DNA from: Collinsella sp.
Lineage (GTDB): Bacteria > Actinomycetota > Coriobacteriia > Coriobacteriales > Coriobacteriaceae
Direction: 5' to 3'
Length of the DNA stretch: 10,240 nucleotides
Assembly: GCA_014871545.1 (NCBI GenBank)
Contig: WGSR01000041.1
Coordinates: 1-10,240 of the forward strand
Numbering within the stretch: the stretch's first letter is position 1; every line of letters begins with the position of its first letter. Made by a program: the position numbers and the translations under genes. The notes under the pieces are model-generated. The model was not told the DNA's origin and did not search any database. It saw only the letters and a list, made by a program, of their open reading frames with translations. Shown here piece after piece: positions 1 through 6,971 of this stretch.

Positions 1-75
1 CTTGACTTTAACTCTGCTTTAACTGGTACCATCCTCTTATGTCTGTAACGCCATATAGACCGAGGGGATAGATCT

Positions 76-1281
76 ATGACCGCAACTGCACCCGCAGCAC
101 CCGCTAAGGTGTACTTCACCAACCTGCGCACGCATGCTCGCGAGAGCCAGCTCGACAAACTCAAGCGCCTCATCCGTCACGCCGGTATCGAGCAGATCGA
201 CTTTGAGAACAAGTTCGTCGCCATCAAGATTCACTTTGGCGAGCTGGGCAATCTGAGCTTTTTGCGCCCCAACTACGCCCGCGCCGTCGCGGATGTCGTC
301 AAGGAGCTGGGCGGCAAGCCCTTCCTCACCGACTGCAACACGCTCTATGTGGGTAGCCGCAAAAACGCGCTCGAGCACATCGACACCGCCTACCAGAACG
401 GTTTTACCCCATATGCCACGGGTTGCCAGATCATCATCGCCGACGGCCTCAAGGGCACCGACGAGGCACTCGTCCCGGTCGAGGGTGGCGAGTACGTGCG
501 CGAGGCCAAGATCGGTCAGGCGCTCATGGATGCCGATATCGTGATCAGCCTCACCCACTTTAAGGGACATGAGCAGGCCGGCTTTGGCGGTGCCATGAAG
601 AACCTGGGCATGGGAGGCGGCAGCCGTGCCGGCAAGATGGAGCAGCATGCCGCCGGCAAGCCGAACGTCGCGACCGAGCACTGCATTGGCTGCCGTGCCT
701 GCGAAAAGATCTGCGCGCACAACGCTATCTCGTTCGACGACACCCGCGAGCGCGAGCTTGTCAACGGCAACACCCGCACGGTGCACGTCGCTGCCATCGA
801 CCACGATCGCTGCGTGGGCTGCGGCCGCTGCATCGGCGTGTGCAACCAGGACGCCATCAAGCCCGGCTATGAAGCCGCGGCCGACGTGCTCAACTGCAAG
901 ATCGCCGAGTATACGAAGGCCGTTGTCGACGGCCGCCCGAGCTTCCACATCTCGCTTGCCATGGACATCAGTCCCAACTGCGACTGTCATCCCGAAAACG
1001 ATACGCCTATCGTCAACGATATCGGCATGTTCGCGAGCTTCGACCCGGTCGCCATCGACCAGGCCTGCGCCGATGCCGTCATGGCATCCGAGCCGCTGCC
1101 CAACACCGAGCTCACCGACAGCGCCGCCAAGATGGAGCATAACCACGAGCATCTGGAGGGCGAGCAGGCGCACGACCCCTTCTGCATCACGCATCCCGAC
1201 ACCGACTGGCGCGCGTGCATCGCGCACGCCGAAAAGATCGGCCTGGGCACGAGCGAGTATGAGCTCATCGAGGTCAAGTAG
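76..1281 (+). CDS. DUF362 domain protein with two [4Fe-4S] ferredoxin motifs
   Basis: This 401-residue protein combines a DUF362 fold with an inserted bacterial-type ferredoxin module. The conserved DUF362 stretch is visible at residues 163-181, with a KGHEQAGFGGAMKN core followed by LGMGGG. Two CxxCxxCxxxC clusters follow: C203/C206/C209/C213 and C246/C249/C252/C256. Each should ligate one [4Fe-4S] cluster, although neither ends in the classical Cys-Pro. A second Cys-rich block (NCDCH, residues 301-305) and a DPVAIDQA segment (323-330) are typical of the C-terminal half of the family. There is no signal peptide or membrane helix, so it should be cytoplasmic. The exact reaction is unknown; an electron-transfer role is inferred from the clusters. 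A His-rich patch (HNHEH, 355-359) near the end is unusual. The ATG at 76 is preceded by GAGGGG (62-67) at 8-base spacing. The gene stands alone and ends at a strong terminator. Family call sure, function unsure. Confidence 0.92.
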   Translation: MTATAPAAPAKVYFTNLRTHARESQLDKLKRLIRHAGIEQIDFENKFVAIKIHFGELGNLSFLRPNYARAVADVVKELGGKPFLTDCNTLYVGSRKNALEHIDTAYQNGFTPYATGCQIIIADGLKGTDEALVPVEGGEYVREAKIGQALMDADIVISLTHFKGHEQAGFGGAMKNLGMGGGSRAGKMEQHAAGKPNVATEHCIGCRACEKICAHNAISFDDTRERELVNGNTRTVHVAAIDHDRCVGCGRCIGVCNQDAIKPGYEAAADVLNCKIAEYTKAVVDGRPSFHISLAMDISPNCDCHPENDTPIVNDIGMFASFDPVAIDQACADAVMASEPLPNTELTDSAAKMEHNHEHLEGEQAHDPFCITHPDTDWRACIAHAEKIGLGTSEYELIEVK

Positions 1282-1328
1282 CGCCTAGCTATTGGACAAA
1301 ATAAGCGCCTTTGTAGCGTAATTTGAGC

Positions 1329-1367
1329 AAAAGCCGCCCACGAGCCCAATGCTTGCGGGCGGCTTTT
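1329..1367. terminator. Bidirectional intrinsic terminator between convergent genes
   Basis: AAAAGCCGCCC (1329-1339) and GGGCGGCTTTT (1357-1367) form a perfect 11-bp stem. Inside it, after one A/C mismatch, CGAGC (1341-1345) pairs with GCTTG (1351-1355) around a CCAAT loop, with one G-U pair. The stem is flanked by A4 on the left and T4 on the right, so it can terminate transcription on either strand. This fits its place between the DUF362 gene (+) and the hydrolase gene (-). Confidence 0.9.
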
Positions 1368-1444
1368 CAGAAGTGCGGTGAAAAATCGAATACCGCCGAC
1401 TACAAACCGATTTTTGGCAACAAAACCTCAGACGTTGCTTTTGC

Positions 1445-2410
1445 CTAAAAATTCTTGTCGAGGAAGTTGTCGACCGTGTTCCAGTAGAGTTCGGGGTCGA
1501 CCTGCGCGCTCTTGGCGTGGGCGGCGCCATGGATGGTGAGCTTTTGCTTGACCTTGCTGGCGCACGCGTCGTAGTTTTGGTCGAGCATGTCGTACGGCAC
1601 AAAGGTGTCCTGGTCGCCGTGGATAAACAGCATGGGAACCGTCGCGTGTTTGAGTTGCTCCACACTGCTCGCCTTATGAAAGTCATAGCCCGCGCGCACG
1701 TTGCACACCAAGTTTGCTACATCGAGCAAGGGAAAACTGGGCAGGCCGAACACGTCCTTGAGCTGCAGAGAAAACTCGTCCCAAGCACTCGTATAACCGC
1801 AGTCCTCGATAATGCATTTCACGTTTGCGGGCAGAGATTCCCCCGCGACGTTCATGGCGGTCGCCGCGCCCATCGACTCGCCAAAGACCAGGATGCGCGC
1901 CTCGGGGTCAGCCTGAACGATTCGCTCGATCCATGCGACGATGTCGAGGCGCTCGGGCCAGCCCATGCCGATATAGTCGCCGCCGGAGCGCTCGTGGGCG
2001 CGGGCGGCGGGTGCGAGTACGTTCATGCCGCGGTCGTGGAATCGCTTGACGTATCGGGCCATGCCGATGGGCTCGTTGGTATATCCATGGAGGCAGACAG
2101 CGTAGTCGTGCGTGCTCTCCGACGCAGCAAAATACCAAGCGGCAAGCTCGGTTCCGTCATCTGCGGTGAGGCTGCTGCTCTCGCGATTCTCTTTAAACCA
2201 CGCCCGCGCCTCGGTGTCCTCGGCATCCGGCTGCTCACCTTCTTTGTCGTTCTTGCTATCCTGCATCATCTTCATGGTGTACGGCGCTTGGGGGTTCAGG
2301 GCAAAGTCAAACAAAAAGTTGCCGGCAAATCCGAGCAGCGCAACGACAACCACCAGCGCAACGATGCCGGCTATCTTGAGCTTTCGATGGGAACGTGCGT
2401 TTTGAGCCAT
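1445..2410 (-). CDS. Membrane-anchored alpha/beta hydrolase (YqkD-like)
   Basis: This 321-residue serine hydrolase has an N-terminal membrane anchor: a basic start (RSHRKLK) and a hydrophobic helix at about residues 12-34. The catalytic domain most likely lies outside the membrane. The alpha/beta hydrolase signatures are intact: the LHGY oxyanion region at 107-110, the nucleophile elbow GESMG with S179, the acid in HGDQDTFVP (D268), and the base in HGAAH (H298). The central DYIGMGWPERLDI stretch resembles the B. subtilis YqkD/BEM46-like group; that placement is from memory. The substrate cannot be read from the sequence; an esterase, lipase or peptidase activity is possible. On the minus strand the ATG at 2410 is preceded by AGGAG (plus-strand 2419-2423) at 8-base spacing. 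It converges on the DUF362 gene and diverges from the haemolysin III gene, so it is probably transcribed alone. Confidence 0.93.
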   Translation of the reverse strand: MAQNARSHRKLKIAGIVALVVVVALLGFAGNFLFDFALNPQAPYTMKMMQDSKNDKEGEQPDAEDTEARAWFKENRESSSLTADDGTELAAWYFAASESTHDYAVCLHGYTNEPIGMARYVKRFHDRGMNVLAPAARAHERSGGDYIGMGWPERLDIVAWIERIVQADPEARILVFGESMGAATAMNVAGESLPANVKCIIEDCGYTSAWDEFSLQLKDVFGLPSFPLLDVANLVCNVRAGYDFHKASSVEQLKHATVPMLFIHGDQDTFVPYDMLDQNYDACASKVKQKLTIHGAAHAKSAQVDPELYWNTVDNFLDKNF

Positions 2411-2427
2411 GCGGTATTCTCCTATAA

Positions 2428-2445
2428 GATGTTAATACATCAACA
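2428..2445. promoter_or_regulatory. AT-rich dyad upstream of the hydrolase gene (possible operator)
   Basis: GATGT (2428-2432) TAAT ACATC (2437-2441) is a perfect inverted repeat. It overlaps a second pair, TGTT (2430-2433) and AACA (2442-2445). It lies 18-35 bases upstream of the hydrolase start codon, in a noticeably AT-rich patch of an otherwise G+C-rich region, where a minus-strand promoter or operator would be expected. No regulator gene is nearby, so this is only a candidate. Confidence 0.3.
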
Positions 2446-2523
2446 TTTAATGCAAGCGCATTATGGACGTTCGCCGTTGATGCGTCAACAGGCAAAGAAT
2501 GGGTAAACAAAGGGTCACGTATG

Positions 2524-2561
2524 GTGCAAATTTCGCACGTACCTAGACGCTTTGATATAGT
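2524..2561 (+). promoter_or_regulatory. Extended -10 promoter with an adjacent dyad for the haemolysin III gene
   Basis: TGATATAGT (2553-2561) is an extended -10 element (TGn followed by TATAGT). It predicts a transcript start near 2568, just ahead of the GGAGG at 2581-2585. No good -35 hexamer is visible. In its place sits a dyad, GTGC (2524-2527) and GCAC (2535-2538) around AAATTTC, which could bind a repressor or activator. Confidence 0.5.
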
Positions 2562-2596
2562 GTTGAGAACTCTTTACGTTGGAGGATGTAACCGGC

Positions 2597-3280
2597 ATGT
2601 CCGATTCGAGCGACAGTTCTAAGCCGCGACCCAAGACCGCGACCGTTCCACACTACACGGTGGGCGAGGAGATCATGAACTCCGTCACCCATGGTGTCGG
2701 CTGCCTGCTGGGTATCGCGGGCCTGGTGCTCCTGATCGTATTCGCTGCCCTGCGCGGCGGAGGCCCGGCCCACATGGCCGCGGCGATTGTCTATGGTGTC
2801 AGCATTATCCTCGAATACCTAGCTTCCACGCTCTACCACGCGATTCAGCCCGCGCGCGCCAAGCGCGTGTTTCGCATCATCGACCACAGCTGCATCTACC
2901 TGCTCATAGCCGGCAGCTATACGCCGTTTTGCCTCATCACGCTTGCAAACGACGGCGGCCCTGCGCTGTTCTTTGCCGTATGGGCCATCGCCATTATCGG
3001 CATTGCGCTCGAGTGCTTTTTGCGCGAGCGTCAGCCGCACTGGGTAAGCGGCCTGGTCTACCTGCTGATGGGCTGGCTCGTCGTCTTTAAGCTGCCCGAG
3101 CTCGTGGCGCTGCTGAACCCCGTCGCGCTTGCCCTGCTCGCCGTCGGCGGCGTGTGCTATACCGTGGGCGTGCCGTTCTATATCGCCAAAAACGTGCGCT
3201 ATCTGCACAGTGTTTTCCACTTGTGGGTGCTCGCTGGCAGCATCTTCCAGTTCATGGCGGTGATCCTCTTCGTAATCTAG
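2597..3280 (+). CDS. Haemolysin III family membrane protein (HlyIII/PAQR)
   Basis: This 227-residue integral membrane protein has about seven hydrophobic helices and belongs to the bacterial HlyIII branch of the PAQR superfamily. The family landmarks are present: GEEIMNSVTHGVG at 23-35, the STLYH motif with H81 in the second helix, DHSCIYLLIAGSYTP at 96-110, and the last-helix pair H204/H208 (HSVFH). H81, H204 and H208 correspond to the zinc-site histidines of PAQR proteins, so a metal-dependent membrane hydrolase-like role is possible. The 'haemolysin' name comes from a Bacillus cereus homologue and should not be read as evidence of toxicity here. An in-frame TTG at 2579 would add six residues but overlaps the ribosome binding site. 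I chose the ATG at 2597, which has GGAGG (2581-2585) 11 bases upstream. The gene has its own promoter. Confidence 0.93.
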   Translation: MSDSSDSSKPRPKTATVPHYTVGEEIMNSVTHGVGCLLGIAGLVLLIVFAALRGGGPAHMAAAIVYGVSIILEYLASTLYHAIQPARAKRVFRIIDHSCIYLLIAGSYTPFCLITLANDGGPALFFAVWAIAIIGIALECFLRERQPHWVSGLVYLLMGWLVVFKLPELVALLNPVALALLAVGGVCYTVGVPFYIAKNVRYLHSVFHLWVLAGSIFQFMAVILFVI

Positions 3281-3293
3281 CGACCGCGCCCAC

Positions 3294-3314
3294 GGCCCCG
3301 CTCGCGCGGGCGCC
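3294..3314 (+). terminator. Weak G+C-rich hairpin after the haemolysin III gene
   Basis: CCCGC (3297-3301), a TCGC loop and GCGGG (3306-3310) form a 5-bp stem. It can be extended by GGC/GCC across one bulged C. No T tract follows, so it may be a poor terminator, a pause site, or only a product of base composition. The remaining sequence up to 3366 holds no other recognised element. Confidence 0.25.
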
Positions 3315-3386
3315 GGCGCAATTGCCGTATCCGCCATCAACGTTTTACCCTGACGTCCCGAATCTTGGAGGTTCGAGAAACTCCCG

Positions 3387-4760
3387 ATGGACATAACCAT
3401 CTCCCTTATTACCACCCTCGTTTTGACCCTCATCAACGGCTACTTCTCCATGTCCGAGATGGCTCTTACCACGGCTAAGCGCGCCGTGTTGGAGCACGAT
3501 GCCGAGGAGGGCGATAAGCGCGCCGAGCGCGCCGTCCAGCTCGCCGCCGACTCCGATCAGCTGCTCGCCACCATCCAGGTCGCCATCACGCTCGTGGGCT
3601 TTGCCTCATCCGCCGTCGCCTCGACGAGCCTGTCCGACCCGCTTGCCACATGGCTCATGAGCTTTGGCATCGCGCCGCTTTCCGCCATCGCGCGCGGCCT
3701 GGCGCCGGTCATCATCACCGTCGCCGTCGCCTTTGTGTCCATCGTGATCGGCGAGCTCGTGCCCAAGCGCATCGGCCTCGCTAACGCCGAGGGCGTATCC
3801 AAGCAGGTCGTGGGACCGCTCTCCGTGTTCCAAAAGATCGCCCGCCCGCTCGTGTGGCTGACCGGCGCCTGCTCCGACGGCCTGGCCCGTATCCTGCGCA
3901 TCAAGAGCGCCGACGACCGCCAGAACGTCTCGGAGGAAGAGATCAAGTACATGGTCTCGGAGCAGGATGACCTGCTCGACGAGGAAAAGCGCATGATCCA
4001 CGAGATCTTCGACCTGGGTGACACCGTGGCTCGCGAGGTCATGGTGCCGCGCGTGGACACCACCATGTGCGAGGACGACGAGACGGTCGCCGACGTGCTG
4101 TCCACCATGCGCCAGACCGGCTTCAGCCGCATCCCCGTCTACCACGAGGATCCCGACAACGTCGCGGGCATCGCGCACATCAAGGACCTGATCCAGCCCG
4201 CGCTCGACGGCAAGGGCGACCAGCCCATCGCCGGCTTTTTGCGCGACGCCACCTTTGTGCCCGATACCAAGGACATCCTGCCGCTGCTGTCCGAGATGCA
4301 GACCTCGCACGACCAGATCGTGGTCGTCGTGGACGAGTACGGCGGCACGGCCGGCATCATCACCATCGAGGACATCGTCGAGGAGATCGTCGGCGAAATC
4401 GAGGACGAGTTCGACCCCGACAACAAGTACCTCACGCGCCTTTCGCGTCGCGAGTGGCTCGTCGATGGGCGTTTTTCGTGCGATGACGCGATTGAGCTTG
4501 GTTGGCCGCTCGAGGAAAGCGATGATTATGAGACCATCGCCGGCTGGATTTTGGAGCTTTGCGACTCGGTGCCCGACATCGGAGAGGTGTTTGAGGTCGC
4601 AGGGTACAAGTTCAAGGTACAGTCGATGCGTGGCCAGCGCATCTCGCTCATTCGCGTGATCGCTCCGGCCGAAACCGATAAGAAGGATTCCGAGTCTTCG
4701 GCAGAGAAGCCGGCGGCGTCGGGTGCGGGCTCTGCGGATCCGCACGATGGCGACGAGTAG
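3387..4760 (+). CDS. CNNM (DUF21)/CBS/CorC_HlyC-domain membrane protein
   Basis: This 457-residue protein has the full haemolysin C/CorC layout. An N-terminal DUF21/CNNM membrane domain (about 1-175) shows SMSEMALTTAKR at 21-32 and the conserved GELVPKRIGL at 122-131. A CBS pair (about 205-335) contains VMVPRVDT at 218-225, FSRIPVY at 246-252 and VVVDEYGGTAGIIT at 313-326. A C-terminal CorC_HlyC domain (about 350-426) follows. Relatives with this layout are linked to magnesium or sodium-coupled divalent cation export (CNNM, CorC, MpfA), so a role in magnesium homeostasis at the cytoplasmic membrane is likely but not proven. The last 30 residues are a charged, low-complexity tail. GGAGG (3367-3371) lies 15 bases before the ATG, slightly far. 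A second in-frame TAG follows the stop within an 11-bp direct repeat (4752-4762, 4767-4777). It is probably co-transcribed with the next gene. Confidence 0.93.
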   Translation: MDITISLITTLVLTLINGYFSMSEMALTTAKRAVLEHDAEEGDKRAERAVQLAADSDQLLATIQVAITLVGFASSAVASTSLSDPLATWLMSFGIAPLSAIARGLAPVIITVAVAFVSIVIGELVPKRIGLANAEGVSKQVVGPLSVFQKIARPLVWLTGACSDGLARILRIKSADDRQNVSEEEIKYMVSEQDDLLDEEKRMIHEIFDLGDTVAREVMVPRVDTTMCEDDETVADVLSTMRQTGFSRIPVYHEDPDNVAGIAHIKDLIQPALDGKGDQPIAGFLRDATFVPDTKDILPLLSEMQTSHDQIVVVVDEYGGTAGIITIEDIVEEIVGEIEDEFDPDNKYLTRLSRREWLVDGRFSCDDAIELGWPLEESDDYETIAGWILELCDSVPDIGEVFEVAGYKFKVQSMRGQRISLIRVIAPAETDKKDSESSAEKPAASGAGSADPHDGDE

Positions 4761-4784
4761 GGCAAGGACGAGTAGGGGAGAGTT

Positions 4785-5618
4785 ATGGCAGGCCTGTTCA
4801 ACATCCTTAAGGTCACCGTCAGCGAGGACAAGATTTGCGCGCACGTGCTGGTGAACCCCGGTATGCCGCTCATGACCTCGGAGGATATCGAGGCCACGGC
4901 GCGCGTGTACTACCTGGTGCCCGCGATTGCCAAGCATCTGTGCCTGGGCGATTCGGGTCGCGAGTTCCAGGACTGCATGGGCCAGACCGAGCTTTGCCAC
5001 CTGCTGGAGCACGTGACGGTCGAGCTCATGAACGAGACCGGTCTTGCCGGCAGCATTTCGTGCGGTCGCACGCGCGTGAGCGAGCATGACGAGCGTGTCT
5101 TTGAGGTTGAGCTTTCGTGTCCCGATGACGCGTTGGCCATCGGCGCGCTGTCGTCGGCGACCTTTATGATGGATTGGGCGTACCTGCACGCCGACCAGCC
5201 GGCCCCCGACGTGGAAGGCACGGTCGCGGGCCTGCGCAACCTGGTGCTGGGCCTGCGTGCCGAGGCCGAGGGCAAGGACCCGCACGAGGCCGTTGCCGCT
5301 GCGAGCGGCGAGGACGTGGCCGAGGATGTGCCCGAGGGCGACGCTCCTGCCGACGCCGACACTGAGCCCGTTGCCGAGGCGCCCGTTGAGCCCGAGTCTG
5401 CGGAGCCCCAAGGCGTCCCGAGCTTTGACGACGAGCCGCAGATGCCAATCGATACCGAGGGCGCGGTCGCCGAGAACCACGAGGCCCCCGCGGCCGTCTT
5501 TGGCGGTGCGGCAACGGCTCCGTCCGGCTCGGCGCACGAGGGCAACCTGCCGCTGGTCGATGGCGCCGGCGAGAACCCGGCCGCCACGGTCGCCATGCCT
5601 GCCATGCCGCAGGAGTAG
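4785..5618 (+). CDS. Stand-alone cyanophycin-synthetase N-domain-like protein with acidic tail
   Basis: This 277-residue protein has no signal peptide or membrane helix. Residues 1 to about 150 resemble, from memory, the N-terminal domain of cyanophycin synthetase (CphA): a P-x4-H-x-C stretch (P46, H51, C53), an HxxEH motif at H72-L-L-E-H76 followed by VTVEL, a GRTR at 94-97, and a downstream beta segment (FEVEL, 106-110) leading to an Ala-rich helix. CphA itself carries ATP-grasp and Mur-ligase-like domains after this region. Here they are missing, replaced by a tail (about 165-277) rich in Ala, Glu, Asp and Pro that is probably disordered. HxxEH is also the inverted zinc motif of M16 peptidases, so metal-dependent hydrolysis is possible but unproven. 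GGGGAG (4775-4780) lies 4 bases before the ATG, and the gene starts 24 bases after the CNNM stop, suggesting one operon. Many annotators would call it hypothetical. Confidence 0.85.
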   Translation: MAGLFNILKVTVSEDKICAHVLVNPGMPLMTSEDIEATARVYYLVPAIAKHLCLGDSGREFQDCMGQTELCHLLEHVTVELMNETGLAGSISCGRTRVSEHDERVFEVELSCPDDALAIGALSSATFMMDWAYLHADQPAPDVEGTVAGLRNLVLGLRAEAEGKDPHEAVAAASGEDVAEDVPEGDAPADADTEPVAEAPVEPESAEPQGVPSFDDEPQMPIDTEGAVAENHEAPAAVFGGAATAPSGSAHEGNLPLVDGAGENPAATVAMPAMPQE

Positions 5619-5697
5619 GTTCGCTCGCTTATCACCATCATGTACCTGCGCTTTTACCGTACGCAGATGAGCGCGACGGCAAGTGTTGCGCTGCGGG

Positions 5698-5703
5698 TAT
5701 AAT
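5698..5703 (+). promoter_or_regulatory. Consensus -10 element (TATAAT) for the YtxH/PRC-barrel pair
   Basis: A perfect TATAAT stands at 5698-5703 in a G+C-rich setting, about 50 bases upstream of the YtxH start. At 17-base spacing the -35 position (5675-5680, GACGGC) is poor, so the promoter may rely on an activator or be of moderate strength. A transcript start near 5710 is inferred. A small stem, CTGCG (5646-5650) with CGCAG (5662-5666), lies just upstream without a T tract. Confidence 0.55.
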
Positions 5704-5754
5704 GGACAGCATTCAAACGGTGGGCATCGAGGTGCCCGCAGGAGAGGAATGATC

Positions 5755-6144
5755 ATGGGAAAGACTTTCAGCTTTGTCTCCGGTGCGCTTTTTGGTGCTG
5801 CCGCCGGCGCTATCATCGGCGTTGCTCTGGCCCCGCGCTCGGGTGCCGAGACCCGCGCCATGGCCGCCGATATCGCCAACGATGCCTGGGACAACATGCG
5901 TGACACCTACGAGCACAGTGCCGAGGAGGCTCGTGCCGCGGTCAACGACTTTGGTCCGATGGTCGACGCCAAGACCGATGACCTGCGCGCCAAGGTCGAC
6001 CTGGCCCGCGAGCGCATGGATCAGCTTCGCGAGCAGCTCAACGACGCCATCTCGGGCGGCAACGTGACGCCCGCTGCCGACGTCGTGGTCGAGAACGTCA
6101 CCGAGGCCGGCACCGAGGCCACGGAGCCCTCGACCGAGGCATAA
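5755..6144 (+). CDS. YtxH domain-containing protein
   Basis: This is a small protein of 129 residues. An N-terminal Gly/Ala-rich hydrophobic helix (about 4-27) ends in the YtxH signature GVALAPRSGAETR (22-34). A charged, mostly helical region (about 35-105) follows with coiled-coil character, including the ARERMDQLREQLNDA stretch, and then an acidic, Thr/Glu-rich tail. YtxH proteins are small membrane-associated proteins of unclear function, often stress-related. Of the possible starts, the ATG at 5755 is best placed: GAGAGG ends 7 bases upstream, while the ATG at 5749 almost touches it. The TAA stop shares one base with the ATG of the following PRC-barrel gene (TAATG), so the two are translationally coupled and presumably work together. 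Confidence 0.85.
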   Translation: MGKTFSFVSGALFGAAAGAIIGVALAPRSGAETRAMAADIANDAWDNMRDTYEHSAEEARAAVNDFGPMVDAKTDDLRAKVDLARERMDQLREQLNDAISGGNVTPAADVVVENVTEAGTEATEPSTEA

Positions 6145-6899
6145 TGCGCGCAGGGGATTTTGTCGGCGTCAAGGTTTATCGTAAGCCTGCCGAAGACAAG
6201 CGCACCAAAAAGGACGGCACGCCGCGCAGCCCCAAAAAGCTCGGCAAGATTCACTTTCCCGTCTTTACCCCGGGCGGCACGCGCGTGGTGGGCTTTATGG
6301 TCCGCCAGTCCGATATCGCGGGTATGATCGAGCGCCCCGACCGGTTTGTGGCGCTCGATGCCATCGGCGTCTATGAGGGCGCTGTCGCGGTCGACGACGT
6401 CAAGGGCACCTACGATGCCGCCGCGGCCAAGCGCCTCGATATCAACCTGGATGATTGCATTATCTGGGTTGGCATGGACGTGCGCACGGAATCGGGCGAT
6501 GTCGTGGGCTACTGCTCGGACGTTGAGTTCAAGCCGCGCTCGGGTATTGTGCAGATGTTCTATGTGACCGCCGGTGCCGCTTCGAGCGTGCTGGTGGGCG
6601 ACACGCAGATGCCGCCGACGATGCTGCGCGGCTATGCGGACGGCGCGATGATCGTTTCGGACGAGGTCAAGGCGCTCGGGTATTCGGGCGGCGCGGCCGC
6701 CAAGGCTGCCGAGGCCAGTGTCGTGGTGGGCGATAAGGTCAAGAAGGGCGCCAAGGTGCTCGATGACAAGGGATCGGTCGCCGTGGACAAGGGCAGCCGC
6801 GCACTGGGCAAGCAGCTCGGCAAGACGCGCGGTATGTTCAAGGCCTTTAAGGACGAATATCAAAAGGCGAGCGGGGGCTCGTCAAAAGCTACAAAATAG
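6144..6899 (+). CDS. PRC-barrel domain-containing protein
   Basis: This 251-residue protein appears to contain two PRC-barrel-like beta domains: one at about 1-80 (MRAGDFVGVKVY, then LGKIHFPVFTPGGTRVVGFMV) and one at about 103-172 (VGMDVRTESGDVVGYCSDVEF). PRC-barrels are small beta-barrels found in ribosome-maturation, photosynthetic and membrane-associated proteins; they bind partners rather than catalyse. The C-terminal 70 residues are basic and amphipathic, with loose repeats of the VGDKVKKGAKVLDDKG type, and could lie on a membrane or on RNA. The start overlaps the YtxH stop by one base, with GAGG (6136-6139) 4 bases upstream. A clear terminator follows, closing the two-gene unit. A structural or regulatory role with YtxH is inferred; there is no enzyme signature. 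Confidence 0.75.
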   Translation: MRAGDFVGVKVYRKPAEDKRTKKDGTPRSPKKLGKIHFPVFTPGGTRVVGFMVRQSDIAGMIERPDRFVALDAIGVYEGAVAVDDVKGTYDAAAAKRLDINLDDCIIWVGMDVRTESGDVVGYCSDVEFKPRSGIVQMFYVTAGAASSVLVGDTQMPPTMLRGYADGAMIVSDEVKALGYSGGAAAKAAEASVVVGDKVKKGAKVLDDKGSVAVDKGSRALGKQLGKTRGMFKAFKDEYQKASGGSSKATK

Positions 6900-6920
6900 C
6901 GACGTACCAAATGATGGGAG

Positions 6921-6957
6921 GCAAGCCGGAGACCTGTTGCTCCGGCTTGCTGTGTTT
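6921..6957 (+). terminator. Intrinsic terminator after the PRC-barrel gene
   Basis: GCAAGCCGGAG (6921-6931) and CTCCGGCTTGC (6940-6950) form a perfect 11-bp stem with the 8-base loop ACCTGTTG. It is followed by the T-rich TGTGTTT (6951-6957). It closes the YtxH/PRC unit but stands only 21 bases before the next start codon, so it could also act as an attenuator of the next gene. Confidence 0.85.
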
Positions 6958-6971
6958 ATGGGGGAGGGCAC

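Noticed and set aside
1..75. TTGACT at 2-7 as the -35 of a promoter for the DUF362 gene
   Set aside because: The best -10-like hexamer, TACCAT (27-32), is 19 bases away, and TATAGA (54-59) would start the transcript inside the ribosome binding site. The window edge also limits judgement.
37..1227. A 396-codon open frame on the minus strand opposite the DUF362 gene
   Set aside because: The plus strand has eight cysteines in two ferredoxin motifs and a clear ribosome binding site; the minus-strand product has no recognisable motif.
626..1288. A 220-codon plus-strand frame inside the DUF362 gene
   Set aside because: It is a frame-shifted shadow, with Ser/Arg/Thr-rich low-complexity translation and no ribosome binding site.
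5646..5666. Hairpin CTGCG/CGCAG as the terminator of the cyanophycin-domain gene
   Set aside because: Only 5 bp with an 11-base loop and no T tract; too weak to call.
3606..5906. A 766-codon open frame on the minus strand
   Set aside because: It runs antisense through the CNNM gene and the cyanophycin-domain gene, whose plus-strand frames have recognisable domains and ribosome binding sites. Long antisense frames are common in G+C-rich DNA, and this translation shows no known domain.
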